Positions 1-8,170 of a DNA stretch of 48,052 bases are shown one piece after another. How positions within the stretch are numbered: position 1 is the first letter of the stretch; each line of letters starts with the position of its first letter. Source of the stretch: Chamaesiphon sp. 336R_metabinner_41 (GTDB taxonomy: Bacteria > Cyanobacteriota > Cyanobacteriia > Cyanobacteriales > Chamaesiphonaceae); contig JANYDE010000116.1 in assembly GCA_025359915.1 (NCBI GenBank), forward strand, positions 1 through 48,052, given 5' to 3'. The notes under the pieces are model-generated. The model saw only the letters and a program-made list of their open reading frames with translations. It was not told the origin of the DNA and did no database searches. A program made the translations under genes and the position numbers.

Positions 1-106
1 CCATCTCCCATCTCCCATCTCCCATCTCCCATCTCCCATCTCCCATCTCCCATCTCCCATCTCCCATCTCCCATCTCCCATCTCCCATCTCCCATCTCCC
101 ATCTCC
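1..106. repeat. Heptad tandem array (CCATCTC)n
   Basis: About 15 uninterrupted copies of a 7-bp unit run from the window edge to just before the cysteine desulfurase start. There are no spacers, so this is not CRISPR. It is a short tandemly repeated repetitive sequence of the kind common in cyanobacteria. The array ends about 8 bases before the ATG at 115, so it occupies the place where a promoter or ribosome site of that gene would be expected. The array may extend beyond the window. Confidence 0.97.
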
Positions 107-114
107 TGAAGTTT

Positions 115-1284
115 ATGCAGATTTATTTAGATCATAGTGCGACGACTCCGACTCGCACTGAATCAATCGCTGCGATGCAGAAAGTCCTCAGTTCAGGATG
201 GGGCAATCCTTCAAGTATTCATCAATGGGGCGAACGCGCTTCGACGACGATCGAACAAGCGAGATTTCAAGTAGCAGCATTAATCAATGCTAACCCAGAT
301 GCGATCGCTTTTACATCGGGCGGAACGGAGGCGAATAATCAGGTGATTATGGGGGTGGCAAATTTATATAATAGCCCCCAACATTTAATTATCTCTAGCA
401 TCGAACATTCCTCAATTAGTGCGCCAGTTCAATGTTTAGAAAAAAAAGGTTGGCAAGTAACTAGATTAGCCGTCGATCGATCGGGTAGAATAAATCCTGA
501 CGATCTTAGATTAGCGATTCGATCGAACACCGTCCTCGTATCCATTATCCACGGTCAAAGCGAAATTGGTACCATCCAACCCGTCGCCAAATTAGCCGCT
601 ATTTGTCGGAACTATCGAGTTTACTTCCATACCGATGCTGTTCAAACTGCTGGTAGAATCCCCATTGATGTCCAAAAATTAGGCATCGATTTACTCTCCA
701 TCTCCAGCCACAAACTTTATGGACCACAGGGTACAGGCGCACTATATATCCGCCCAGGTGTCGAACTTATCCCCCTTCTAGCTGGTGGCGGACAAGAAAT
801 GGGACAAAGATCTGGCACCCAAGCCGTCCCCCAACTCGCTGGATTCGGTGTGGCTGCTGAATTAGCCAGCGACGAATTGACTGCTGAGAATATGAGACTA
901 ATCGGTTTACGCGATCGATTATTCCACCTCCTCGCCGATTGTCCCATACTAGTACCCACTGGAGATCGGATTCACCGTCTCCCCCATCACCTCAGCTTTT
1001 GTCTCAATATCCCCCGCTGTCATCAATCCGAACCGATTACTGGCAAAACCATCGTTCGCCAACTCAACCTCGCTGGTATCGGTATTAGTTCTGGCGCAGC
1101 TTGTGCCAGTGGCAAACTTACTCCCAGCCCCATCTTATTGGCGATGGGATACAGTCAAACTGATGCCGTCGGAGGAATCCGCATTACCCTCGGTAAAAGC
1201 ACCGCCACCGCCGATATCGACTGGACAGCGATGGTATTGAAACAAATACTCGATCGGCTAATTCCTCAATTAGTATGTGTTTGA
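115..1284 (+). CDS. Cysteine desulfurase (NifS/IscS-type, class V aminotransferase fold)
   Basis: PLP-dependent enzyme that takes sulfur from L-cysteine as an enzyme persulfide for Fe-S cluster, thiamine or tRNA thiolation pathways. The N-terminus YLDHSATTP, the substrate-binding TSGGTEANN (residues 68-76), the PLP lysine in SSHKLYGP (Lys200) and the persulfide cysteine in SSGAACASG (Cys330) are all present. Length (389 aa) is normal. The usual NNE-G segment reads GQSEIG (148-152), a variant I believe is common in cyanobacterial members. The start is the first ATG after the heptad array; no good Shine-Dalgarno is visible. No isc or suf partner genes are adjacent, so the exact pathway is not fixed. 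The gene converges with the DUF2817 gene 31 bp away. Confidence 0.95.
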   Translation: MQIYLDHSATTPTRTESIAAMQKVLSSGWGNPSSIHQWGERASTTIEQARFQVAALINANPDAIAFTSGGTEANNQVIMGVANLYNSPQHLIISSIEHSSISAPVQCLEKKGWQVTRLAVDRSGRINPDDLRLAIRSNTVLVSIIHGQSEIGTIQPVAKLAAICRNYRVYFHTDAVQTAGRIPIDVQKLGIDLLSISSHKLYGPQGTGALYIRPGVELIPLLAGGGQEMGQRSGTQAVPQLAGFGVAAELASDELTAENMRLIGLRDRLFHLLADCPILVPTGDRIHRLPHHLSFCLNIPRCHQSEPITGKTIVRQLNLAGIGISSGAACASGKLTPSPILLAMGYSQTDAVGGIRITLGKSTATADIDWTAMVLKQILDRLIPQLVCV

Positions 1285-1315
1285 TGGGATGCTCCCGAAG
1301 TCAGAAGTCAGGTTT

Positions 1316-2389
1316 CTAGCAGAGCATATTAATGCCTGCCAAGCATAAGTCGATCCCTTGTTCGAGTACTAGATCTCGCCACTGCTGACTTTTGGGGACA
1401 AAGACTTCTAGCAGTTCTTGTTTTGCCTCTTGATAAGATTTATCCGCTGGGTTTCCCCACCAATGAGCGCGATTTTCAGCGCGGAGTGCTTTGAGGACAC
1501 GCAGCATTGAATAAGTACCAAATTCAGCAAGAAGAAAATCATAAGTTAGATCGGGAAATGAAACTTGACACCATTTTTCAAAACTACCGATAGGTTGATA
1601 AACCGCAGCATCCGCATCGATAGTTAAAATTTTATCGCTGTCAAAATATTCATCCAACAATTGACAACGAGGAGAATCACTGGTTAACTTAGAAAACAAT
1701 TTATAAGTACCCCATTTACCCAAGCCGGAATGTAAGTCTAGATGGAATACTTGTTGTGATAATCCCAACCAGCGGCGGAGATGAGCCGTTAAGATGATCT
1801 GAGTTTGAGATTGACTATTACCACCAAAAAATAAACCTTGGGGAAAGTCATATTGTCCGACAGGTAAAGTATTTTTTAAAGTAGACATCCCATACTTAGT
1901 GATCAACCCCAATGATTTCAATAAAAAAGGTTCGAGTCGATTTGGTGGTGATTGGGGATTGAGGAAACTGTCGAGCAATGGATAAGCAGACGGCGCACCT
2001 TGATAAACTTCATCACCTACTAAAAAATTGCGATTGAGATCGATATTATCTTCATTCCACCTGCGATACCAAGCACAACCAAACGGATTGAGCGTATGAA
2101 TCATTACCACCGCCACATCTGATGGAAATTTATCGGCGACTAAATGCTGCGCCAATAGAGCCAACTGCACCGCCGAGCCAAATAACCCTTCCACTCCATG
2201 TAAACCGCTAGAAATCACCATTGCCTTGTGTGCCAACGGATTGCCAAATATGGCAATATCGATCGTGAGTGGATCGTTAATGGGTGATGCTGCGTCAATC
2301 TCGTGGGACTCCAATCGACACCCCAATCGACTTGCGGCGGCTCGCCAGCGAGATCGAGCTGTAAAATAGTCAGGGGAGAAATAAGACAT
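1316..2389 (-). CDS. DUF2817 family protein, M14-like metallocarboxypeptidase fold
   Basis: The 357-residue protein has the marks of the DUF2817 family, which is related to zinc carboxypeptidases (M14). Visible motifs are SGLHGVEGLFGSAVQ near residue 62 (zinc-ligand HGxEG type), NPFGCAWYRRWNEDNIDLNRNF (about 101-122, split here as NPFGCAWYRRW then NEDNIDLNRNF) and LDLHSGLG (about 218), consistent with a metal-binding hydrolase site. No signal peptide is apparent, so it is probably cytoplasmic. It likely hydrolyses an amide or peptide bond, but the substrate is unknown. The ATG at 2389 directly precedes the conserved FSPDYFTARSRW start and is well supported. Confidence 0.85.
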   Translation of the reverse strand: MSYFSPDYFTARSRWRAAASRLGCRLESHEIDAASPINDPLTIDIAIFGNPLAHKAMVISSGLHGVEGLFGSAVQLALLAQHLVADKFPSDVAVVMIHTLNPFGCAWYRRWNEDNIDLNRNFLVGDEVYQGAPSAYPLLDSFLNPQSPPNRLEPFLLKSLGLITKYGMSTLKNTLPVGQYDFPQGLFFGGNSQSQTQIILTAHLRRWLGLSQQVFHLDLHSGLGKWGTYKLFSKLTSDSPRCQLLDEYFDSDKILTIDADAAVYQPIGSFEKWCQVSFPDLTYDFLLAEFGTYSMLRVLKALRAENRAHWWGNPADKSYQEAKQELLEVFVPKSQQWRDLVLEQGIDLCLAGINMLC

Positions 2390-2523
2390 AATTGGCAGTT
2401 AACTTCGCAAATGACTGAAGCGGTAGAATATATGTCAAGATTGGGGAGGAAAATCTGTTGAATTGGCAAAGATAACAGATAACCAGTCATCAGACAAAAC
2501 TACTTATTTTTAGATCTATACTA

Positions 2524-3126
2524 ATGCCTAATCAATCTCAATTATGGTTTGAGCCGTTAATCTGGATGGATTTCCGATTGGCGGTAATATTTACAGTGCT
2601 AATTCCCTTAATTCTGCTATTCTGGGCATTCGCTCAAAAAACTACTGCCATCCAGAGTTTATTAATTATTTATTGGCGGGTAGCTAGTCTACTCGCAATC
2701 GCGGTATATTTAGCGATTGGTTCGATGCCAATTAGTTTTGGTGCGGCTTTCGTTGCCCAAGCCTTAATTCCTGTGTCGCTATGGTTTTGGGCGGATCTCA
2801 ATGATGAGATTACTGATTTACCATCTCGTCCGCTTAAATTGGGTTTCTTGGCTTGGAGATGGGCGACTACTCTCTATTCTACCTTAGGTGCGATCGCGAC
2901 GATTCCATTTCTATCATGTGCCATTGGTGCTGCCAAAACAGACTACTGTCAGGCTTGGTTTAAACCATCTTGGCTGTATTATCAATTTTTTCATGCTAAT
3001 TCTAACCCAGCGTTTCTCAGCTTCCTCGGCATCTTGGGACTAATTAGCTACGCCCTATACCTAGTTTACTTTCTGGTTGTCCGTCTTGGCAAGCAAGGTC
3101 GATCGGCAATGGCTGGAGATGAGTGA
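2524..3126 (+). CDS. DUF3177 family membrane protein
   Basis: A 200-residue integral membrane protein with about five hydrophobic segments (roughly residues 15-37, 44-65, 70-90, 111-135 and 160-187). The pattern, including WRVASLLAIAVYL and the WFWADLNDEI loop, matches the DUF3177 family, which is found mainly in cyanobacteria and has no assigned function. It stands alone, divergent from the DUF2817 gene (134 bp between starts). The ATG follows TATAC and has no strong Shine-Dalgarno. Family assignment is from memory of the pattern; function is unknown. Confidence 0.8.
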   Translation: MPNQSQLWFEPLIWMDFRLAVIFTVLIPLILLFWAFAQKTTAIQSLLIIYWRVASLLAIAVYLAIGSMPISFGAAFVAQALIPVSLWFWADLNDEITDLPSRPLKLGFLAWRWATTLYSTLGAIATIPFLSCAIGAAKTDYCQAWFKPSWLYYQFFHANSNPAFLSFLGILGLISYALYLVYFLVVRLGKQGRSAMAGDE

Positions 3127-3130
3127 TTAA

Positions 3131-3200
3131 GTAATAAGTAAGTAATAAGTTCGTTTTTGAGACAGGGAGTCAACAAAGGTGCCCATAGCTCCTGTCTCAA
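3131..3200. repeat. Dispersed repeat with 10-bp palindrome (copy A)
   Basis: TAAGTAATAAG heptads are followed by GTTCGTTTTTGAGACAGGGA and then an AAGGTGCCCAT core. TTGAGACAGG (3157-3166) pairs perfectly with CCTGTCTCAA (3191-3200). A second, inverted copy lies at about 8095-8170. It follows the DUF3177 stop codon, so it may also act as its terminator. Confidence 0.75.
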
Positions 3201-3403
3201 ACAGCGGATCTATTGTTTTCGCGCAAATTCAAGACATAAGTGCGAGGAAAAATATGAGATAACAGTGAAAAAAGAATGATAAAAAGATGAGTCTAAATAC
3301 TAATGTTGACTAAATCATCGTAATATACTGCTGTTGGCAAATTTGATGCACAAGCATCAAAATAAGTGAAAATATCCAACTGTAAAAATATCTGTGAGTT
3401 TCA

Positions 3404-4072
3404 ATGTTAGAAGCATTTACTGCCGCACTATCACTAATTACGGCTTCGGAAATTGGCGATAAAACTTTTTTCATGGCGGTGATTTTAGCCAGTCGCTACC
3501 CCCGTAAGCCAGTATTTGCAGGTGTGGTGGTGGCTTTAGCTGCGATGACAATTATATCAGTAGGCATCGGTCAATTTTTACTATTATTGCCAAAATTAAT
3601 CGGGCAGTATTTGCCTCCCAGTTTGAGTTTTCTGACACATATTTCGATCGAACATGTCGCCGCCATCCTATTTCTTCTCTTCGGTATTAAGTTGCTTTAT
3701 TCAGCAAGAAAAATGTCGGTACAAACAGATGTCGATGTGATGAATGAAGCTGAGGAGGCAATTGTTGAGGGCGAACGCAAATTTCAACAGCGGAATACTG
3801 CTTGGAAAATATTTGTTGAAAGTTGCGTCCTCACATTTATCGCCGAATGGGGGGATCGCACTCAGTTTGCGACAATTACCCTGGCTGCATCAAAAGATTC
3901 GATCGGAGTGATGTTAGGTGGTATTGTCGGTCATACAATCTGTGCGCTGATTGCGGTAATTGGCGGTAGAACGATCGCCAGTCATATTTCTGAGCGTACT
4001 ATTACGATCATTGGTGGCTTACTATTTATCTTATTAGCGATCGTCACGATCGCATTTAGCGGGAAAGTCTAA
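3404..4072 (+). CDS. GDT1/TMEM165 (UPF0016) family cation exporter, likely Mn2+/Ca2+ (Mnx-type)
   Basis: A 222-residue membrane protein with two copies of the family signature E-x-G-D-(K/R)-T: EIGDKTFF (about residues 17-24) and EWGDRTQF (about 149-156). This gives the inverted three-plus-three helix layout with a charged central loop (about 105-135). In Synechocystis the homologue Mnx exports Mn2+ into the thylakoid lumen and protects against Mn toxicity; plant homologues PAM71/CMT1 act in chloroplast membranes. The same role is likely here, but ion choice cannot be read from sequence. The ATG at 3404 follows TGAGTTTCA. The next gene begins 18 bp after the stop, so the two may be cotranscribed. 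Confidence 0.92.
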   Translation: MLEAFTAALSLITASEIGDKTFFMAVILASRYPRKPVFAGVVVALAAMTIISVGIGQFLLLLPKLIGQYLPPSLSFLTHISIEHVAAILFLLFGIKLLYSARKMSVQTDVDVMNEAEEAIVEGERKFQQRNTAWKIFVESCVLTFIAEWGDRTQFATITLAASKDSIGVMLGGIVGHTICALIAVIGGRTIASHISERTITIIGGLLFILLAIVTIAFSGKV

Positions 4073-4090
4073 AAACTGTCAGAACTTATC

Positions 4091-4987
4091 GTGGCAAAAA
4101 TTACCAAAACCTCAATTACAGTCGGTTCCTTAGAATGGTTTTACCGAGAACTATCCCCTGTCGGCTGGGAAAATCCCCAAACGGCGATTCTCTTGCATGG
4201 ATTGCCAGCTCAAAGTTTGACTTGGACAGGATTGATGCCACCATTAGCCGAAAATGGAATTCGGACAATCGCGCCAGATTGGATTGGATTTGGGAATTCG
4301 AGTAAGCCAGACAAAGGCGATTTTGCCTACACGCCAGATGCCTTTGTCGCGGCTTTGGGTGAGCTAATCGATAGTTTGAGTCTCGTTGGCGGTAGCGGAG
4401 CGTTTGCCCCTGCAATAGCCTCTCCTGCTGAGAATCGAGTTTCCCTAGTCGTTCAGGGCTTTTTAGGCAGCGTAGGGATACAATATGCAATCCGCTATCC
4501 AGAGCGAATAGATAAGCTAGTAATTCTCAATACACCGCTGACGACAGCAGCGAAGTTACCCTGGACAATCAAGCAATTGGGTTTTCCTGTCGCAGGTGAA
4601 ATGCTGACTCAAGATCCGCTTTCTGTCGAACGAACATTGGAAGCTGGTTGTAAATGTGTGATCGAGGACAAGTATTTAGAAGTCTATCGTAAACCATATC
4701 TGAAGAGTTCTGCACCTGGTCGATCGCACCTTGCTACCATCCGCAACCTCAGACTAGCCGAATCCCTCTCCGAAATCTCGACTGGACTGGCAAAATTAGA
4801 CATCCCCATCCAAATATTATGGGGGCTAAATGACCCCTGGCTCGATCTCGCCCAAGCAGAAGCCTGTCTAAAATCATTAAAGCAGGGGGAATTAATCACT
4901 TTACCCACAGCCGCACACTATCCCCAAGAACACTGGTATGCTGAGATTAAAGAATCACTGATTCCATTTTTACGCCGTCAAAGTTAG
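4091..4987 (+). CDS. Alpha/beta-fold hydrolase-like protein lacking the usual nucleophile, with an in-frame repeat insertion
   Basis: The 298-residue protein begins at GTG (4091). It has the alpha/beta hydrolase oxyanion motif HGLPAQSLTW (about 35-44), APDWIGFGNSSKP (about 58-70), a late Asp in WGLNDPWLD and a C-terminal His in AAHYPQEHW, matching the haloalkane dehalogenase/epoxide hydrolase branch. At the nucleophile elbow, where a DhlA-type dehalogenase has VVQDWGG, this protein reads VVQGFLGS, so Gly replaces the nucleophile. It may be non-catalytic or use another residue. Residues about 98-115 (GGSGAFAPAIASPAE) are encoded by a palindromic repeat at 4384-4436 and look like an in-frame insertion. 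It lies 18 bp after the GDT1 gene. Confidence 0.85.
   Translation: MAKITKTSITVGSLEWFYRELSPVGWENPQTAILLHGLPAQSLTWTGLMPPLAENGIRTIAPDWIGFGNSSKPDKGDFAYTPDAFVAALGELIDSLSLVGGSGAFAPAIASPAENRVSLVVQGFLGSVGIQYAIRYPERIDKLVILNTPLTTAAKLPWTIKQLGFPVAGEMLTQDPLSVERTLEAGCKCVIEDKYLEVYRKPYLKSSAPGRSHLATIRNLRLAESLSEISTGLAKLDIPIQILWGLNDPWLDLAQAEACLKSLKQGELITLPTAAHYPQEHWYAEIKESLIPFLRRQS
4384..4436. repeat. Palindromic repeat inserted in frame in the hydrolase gene
   Basis: The segment CGTTGGCGGTAGCGGAGCG ... GCCTCTCCTGCTGAGAA has the GCGGAGCG/GCCTCTCC signature of widespread cyanobacterial palindromic repeats. It shares its ends with the repeat at 25344-25410, also inside a gene. It keeps the reading frame open and adds a Gly/Ala-rich loop. 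Confidence 0.7.
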
Positions 4988-5041
4988 GGAGATGGGGGAA
5001 GTGGGGGATTGGGAGACTGGGAGTGTGAAAATAATTAGTTA

Positions 5042-5092
5042 ACTCACTATCCACTATTCACTAAACCACTATCCACTAAACCACTATGTAAA
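5042..5092. repeat. Imperfect heptad-type repeats (CACTATC / CACTAAAC)
   Basis: Alternating CCACTAT and CACTAAAC units fill the space between the hydrolase gene and rbcR. The same CTAAACCACT unit recurs at 28565-28635. No open frame is seen here. Confidence 0.75.
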
Positions 5093-5100
5093 AAGAACCA

Positions 5101-5122
5101 AGTACCAACCGTATATGGTACT
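5101..5122. promoter_or_regulatory. Candidate operator: 7-bp inverted repeat upstream of rbcR
   Basis: AGTACCA and TGGTACT form a perfect inverted repeat with an 8-base spacer, 51 bp before the rbcR ATG. LysR-type regulators often bind dyads near their own promoters, so autoregulation is possible. This is an inference from position and symmetry only. Confidence 0.4.
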
Positions 5123-5172
5123 GTCAATGGAAGTCGATAGTTTATCGCTACTAATCTTACACGCTCACTGAT

Positions 5173-6162
5173 ATGTCTGACCTGCCTTTCACTCTGGATC
5201 AGTTACGGATTCTTAGGGCAATTGCTGCGGAGGGGAGTTTTAAACGCGCCGCTGATAGCTTATATGTGTCGCAACCTGCGGTTAGTTTACAGGTTCAGAA
5301 TCTCGAACGTCAATTGGATGTACCGTTATTCGATCGAGGCGGGAGAAGAGCGCAACTGACTGAAGCAGGGCATTTATTGCTCAGTTATGGCGAAAAGATT
5401 ATCACATTATGTCAGGAAACTTGTCGGGCGATCGAGGATCTCCAAAATCTCCAAGGTGGTACGCTGATAGTGGGCGCGTCTCAGACAACGGGGACTTATT
5501 TACTACCTCGGATGATTGGGGTGTTTCGCCAAAAATATCCCGATGTCTCGGTACAGTTGCATGTTCATTCAACGCGTCGCACGGCGTGGAGTGTGGCAAA
5601 TGGACAGGTGGATTTGGCAATTATCGGTGGTGAGATTCCTGGAGAGCTACAAGACTCGCTAGATATTTTGCCTTATGCTGAGGATGAATTCGCGTTAATA
5701 TTACCGAGCAATCATGCTTTTGCGGGGATGAAGAGTATTCCCAAGGAAGATCTCTATAAACTTCAGTTTATTTCCCTCGATGCTCAATCGACGATTCGGA
5801 AAGTAATCGATCAAGTCTTGAGCAGATGTGGTATCGATCCCAAACGTCTGAAAATTGAGATGGAATTGAATTCGATCGAAGCCATCAAAAATGCCGTCCA
5901 AGCAGGTCTAGGAGCAGCTTTTGTCTCTTCCTCAGCGATCGAGCGTGAAGTCGAAAATGGCACACTACATCGAGTATATATCGACGGCGTATCGATCGAT
6001 CGAATTCTCTCAGTCATCGTCAATCCCAATCGCTATCGCTCCAAAGCCGCCGAAGCCTTCGCTCAAGAAATATTACCAAATTTCACCACCTATCCCTGGG
6101 ATGCCAGCAAGCTCTTCTCCAAGCGGGTTAAACCGGAGATTGACATCGAGGAAGATGCTTGA
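5173..6162 (+). CDS. rbcR: LysR-type transcriptional regulator, RbcR/Ycf30 type
   Basis: A 329-residue LysR regulator. The N-terminal winged HTH (about 7-66, [36 protein letters not shown]) is followed by a periplasmic-binding-like effector domain (about 95-300) with [15 protein letters not shown] and [19 protein letters not shown]. These segments closely match RbcR of cyanobacteria and chloroplast-encoded Ycf30, which activates RuBisCO (rbcLXS) transcription in response to carbon and redox metabolites. The start is clear because [17 protein letters not shown] is the conserved family N-terminus. The C-terminal [10 protein letters not shown] tail is acidic and specific. rbcLS is not in this window, so regulation is in trans. 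A short dyad lies upstream and a half-copy of the hairpin element lies just after the stop. Confidence 0.94.
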   Translation: MSDLPFTLDQLRILRAIAAEGSFKRAADSLYVSQPAVSLQVQNLERQLDVPLFDRGGRRAQLTEAGHLLLSYGEKIITLCQETCRAIEDLQNLQGGTLIVGASQTTGTYLLPRMIGVFRQKYPDVSVQLHVHSTRRTAWSVANGQVDLAIIGGEIPGELQDSLDILPYAEDEFALILPSNHAFAGMKSIPKEDLYKLQFISLDAQSTIRKVIDQVLSRCGIDPKRLKIEMELNSIEAIKNAVQAGLGAAFVSSSAIEREVENGTLHRVYIDGVSIDRILSVIVNPNRYRSKAAEAFAQEILPNFTTYPWDASKLFSKRVKPEIDIEEDA

Positions 6163-6164
6163 GT

Positions 6165-6192
6165 TGGGGGCACCTTGTCAAGACAGTTGGGA
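6165..6192. repeat. Half-copy of the TCTTGAAAAGGTGC hairpin element
   Basis: Reading the minus strand, CTGTCTTGACAAGGTGC matches the left arm of the full elements at 28571, 30566 and 38591. It is flanked by a short direct repeat, AGTTGGG on both sides. It sits three bases after the rbcR stop codon. Confidence 0.6.
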
Positions 6193-6286
6193 GAAACTAG
6201 ATCGATCTCGACCTGCTTAGATAGAAACGCTAGAATAAGACTTAGGTAAAGATATGTTTACTATTCTCATTATCTAATAAAATCCC

Positions 6287-7546
6287 ATGCCACGTCTCGA
6301 TTATCCTCATCCTACAACCGATGGTATCGTAGCAGAATCACTGCAATTAGATTACGATCTAGCGATCGTTGGCGGTGGTATTATTGGGAATACCCTGGCT
6401 GTCGCGCTCCAAAATTCAGGATTGCGGGTAGTGTCGATCGAATCCCAAGCTCAGTCAGAATCGGTCTCCAAGAGTCGAGCCTATGTGCTATCAATGCTCT
6501 CAGGGCAGATATTTGACGGCTTAGGCATCTGGAAACAAGTTTTACCCCAAGTTACACAGTTTAGTCAAATTCAAATCTCTGACGCTGATTATGCGGGGGT
6601 GGTGAAAATGTATCCCCAGGATTTGGGGACGGATACATTGGGTTATGCCGCTAGTCATGAGGTATTATTAACCGCACTGCAAACCAAGCTAGCAATGGCT
6701 GAAAATACTACGGTTCTGTGTCCCGCCCAGGTTGTGGCAGTAGATTATCAGGATACTGGTGCGGAGATTACGATTTATACCCCAGATAGTGACGCACATA
6801 CCAAAATTCGCGCTAGTTTAGTGATCGCCGCCGACGGCGCAAAATCTTCACTCCGCAGTCAAGCCGGAATTGAAACCAGTGGTTGGAATTATTGGCAATC
6901 TTGCATCACCGCGACGATTAAGCCGGAAAAATCGCATCAAAATGTTGCCTATGAGAGATTTTGGTATGCAGGACCGATCGGAGTGTTACCATTAGCGGAT
7001 GGTCGCTGTCAGGTAGTCTGGACTGTGCCACATCAGCAGGCTGAGGAATTACGCGATCTGCCTGTGAGTGATTTTCTGCACCAATTGGAGCATTGCACGG
7101 GTGGGCTACTAGGTAAACTAGAACTGGATAGTCAACGGTGGTTATTTCCAGTGAAGTTGATGCAAAGCAAGCAATATATTGCCCCTAGACTAGCATTAAT
7201 TGGCGATGCCGCACACTGTTGTCATCCGGTGGCGGGACAAGGAATGAATCTCGGCATTCGCGATGCTGTCGCCCTAGCAGAGGTATTAATCGCCGCTCAT
7301 CAAGCAGGCGAAGATATTGGTAGTAATGCGGTGCTAACAAGATATGCGAAGTGGCGTTCGCCGGAGAATTGGGTGATTCTGGCTTTTACCGACTTTCTCG
7401 ATCGAGTCTTTTCGACCCGAATTCTCCCGATCGTCATTATCCGCCGGATTGGACTATTTTTACTCGATCGCATTCCAGTCTTTAAATACCTAGCTCTACG
7501 ATTAATGACTGGACTAGCAGGCAAAATCCCCCAAGTTGCTAGATAA
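6287..7546 (+). CDS. UbiH/UbiF/COQ6-family FAD-dependent monooxygenase
   Basis: A 419-residue flavoprotein hydroxylase. It has an N-terminal dinucleotide-binding fold (AIVGGGIIGN, 26-35), the middle DG motif ADGAKSSLRSQAG (183-195) and the second FAD motif GDAAHCCHPVAGQGMNLG (307-324). This is the pattern of aromatic-ring hydroxylases of the ubiquinone pathway family. Cyanobacteria make plastoquinone rather than ubiquinone, so the substrate is probably a quinone or prenylated aromatic ring but is not known from sequence. A C-terminal hydrophobic tail (about 370-419) may attach it to the membrane. The ATG at 6287 gives a normal-length N-terminus. It converges with the phosphoribosyltransferase gene with one base between the stops. 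Confidence 0.9.
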   Translation: MPRLDYPHPTTDGIVAESLQLDYDLAIVGGGIIGNTLAVALQNSGLRVVSIESQAQSESVSKSRAYVLSMLSGQIFDGLGIWKQVLPQVTQFSQIQISDADYAGVVKMYPQDLGTDTLGYAASHEVLLTALQTKLAMAENTTVLCPAQVVAVDYQDTGAEITIYTPDSDAHTKIRASLVIAADGAKSSLRSQAGIETSGWNYWQSCITATIKPEKSHQNVAYERFWYAGPIGVLPLADGRCQVVWTVPHQQAEELRDLPVSDFLHQLEHCTGGLLGKLELDSQRWLFPVKLMQSKQYIAPRLALIGDAAHCCHPVAGQGMNLGIRDAVALAEVLIAAHQAGEDIGSNAVLTRYAKWRSPENWVILAFTDFLDRVFSTRILPIVIIRRIGLFLLDRIPVFKYLALRLMTGLAGKIPQVAR

Positions 7547-7547
7547 A

Positions 7548-8039
7548 TTAATTATCAACTAATTCAAAGTTATCGTATCGCTCGAATGGTTGATGAATCC
7601 ACGGATGATCAGGAAGGTAGCTAACGTAATAATTAGGTCTATAAATAGAGCAAGCTTTGTACCAGATGACCGCCGTTTTGAGTTCCTGAATCTCTGGATA
7701 TTGGTCTTTCAGCCAGCTTACTGTTTGTTGGAGGGTAACGCCAGAATCTACTAAATCATCAACCAATAATATGCGATGACCAAACCTATTGCCAGTCATC
7801 GTGAGTTGATTAGCGATCGATAATTTACCACGCTCTGTTTGATGTTCGCCACCATAAGAACTAGCCGCTAAAATTGCTAAAGGTTGATGAAATATCCGCG
7901 AGAGAATATCACCTACTCGTAATCCACCTCTAGCGATACAGACAATGCGATCGAATTCCCATTGTGATTGATGGATTTGGTTGGCTAATGATTCGATCGA
8001 TCGATGATATTCATCCCAAGATATCTTTAAATCGGACAT
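7548..8039 (-). CDS. Phosphoribosyltransferase family protein (hypoxanthine/xanthine-type)
   Basis: A 163-residue type I phosphoribosyltransferase. The PRPP-binding motif RILLVDDLVDSGVTLQQT is at residues 89-106, and the preceding VCIARGGLRVGD (33-44) is the usual first loop. Its small size and C-terminal PWIHQPFE fit the Gpt/xanthine-guanine-like group that acts on purine bases with PRPP, so purine salvage is the likely role. Base preference cannot be read. It lies upstream of a repeat and in the same direction as ruvB, which ends about 120 bp before its start on the minus strand side. Confidence 0.87.
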   Translation of the reverse strand: MSDLKISWDEYHRSIESLANQIHQSQWEFDRIVCIARGGLRVGDILSRIFHQPLAILAASSYGGEHQTERGKLSIANQLTMTGNRFGHRILLVDDLVDSGVTLQQTVSWLKDQYPEIQELKTAVIWYKACSIYRPNYYVSYLPDHPWIHQPFERYDNFELVDN

Positions 8040-8094
8040 AAAAAAGCAACGTTACTGAATTGGGCTATGAAAAGCTAGAAAAAATGGGCGCAGG

Positions 8095-8170
8095 GAATCG
8101 GAAAGTGCTGCTGGGCAATGGACACCTTGGTTAAATCCCTGTCTTTAAAAACGAACCTATTACTTATCAC
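8095..8170. repeat. Dispersed repeat (copy B, inverted relative to copy A)
   Basis: Read on the minus strand, TAAGTAATAGGTTCGTTTTT, then AAGACAGGGA, then AACCAAGGTGTCCATTG closely match copy A at 3131-3200. The right part adds AGCACTTTCC, resembling the right arm of the TCTTGAAAAGGTGC element. It lies between ruvB and the phosphoribosyltransferase and overlaps the ruvB stop region. Confidence 0.7.

Noticed and set aside
1-106. CRISPR array at the window start
   Set aside because: The units are 7 bp and contiguous with no spacers, so it is a simple tandem repeat.
2215-2490. 91-residue minus-strand frame
   Set aside because: Overlaps the conserved start of the DUF2817 gene in another frame, with no domain.
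3201-3403. yybP-ykoY Mn riboswitch upstream of the GDT1 gene
   Set aside because: I looked for the paired GC-rich loops of this riboswitch but saw only AT-rich DNA and the copy A palindrome further upstream.
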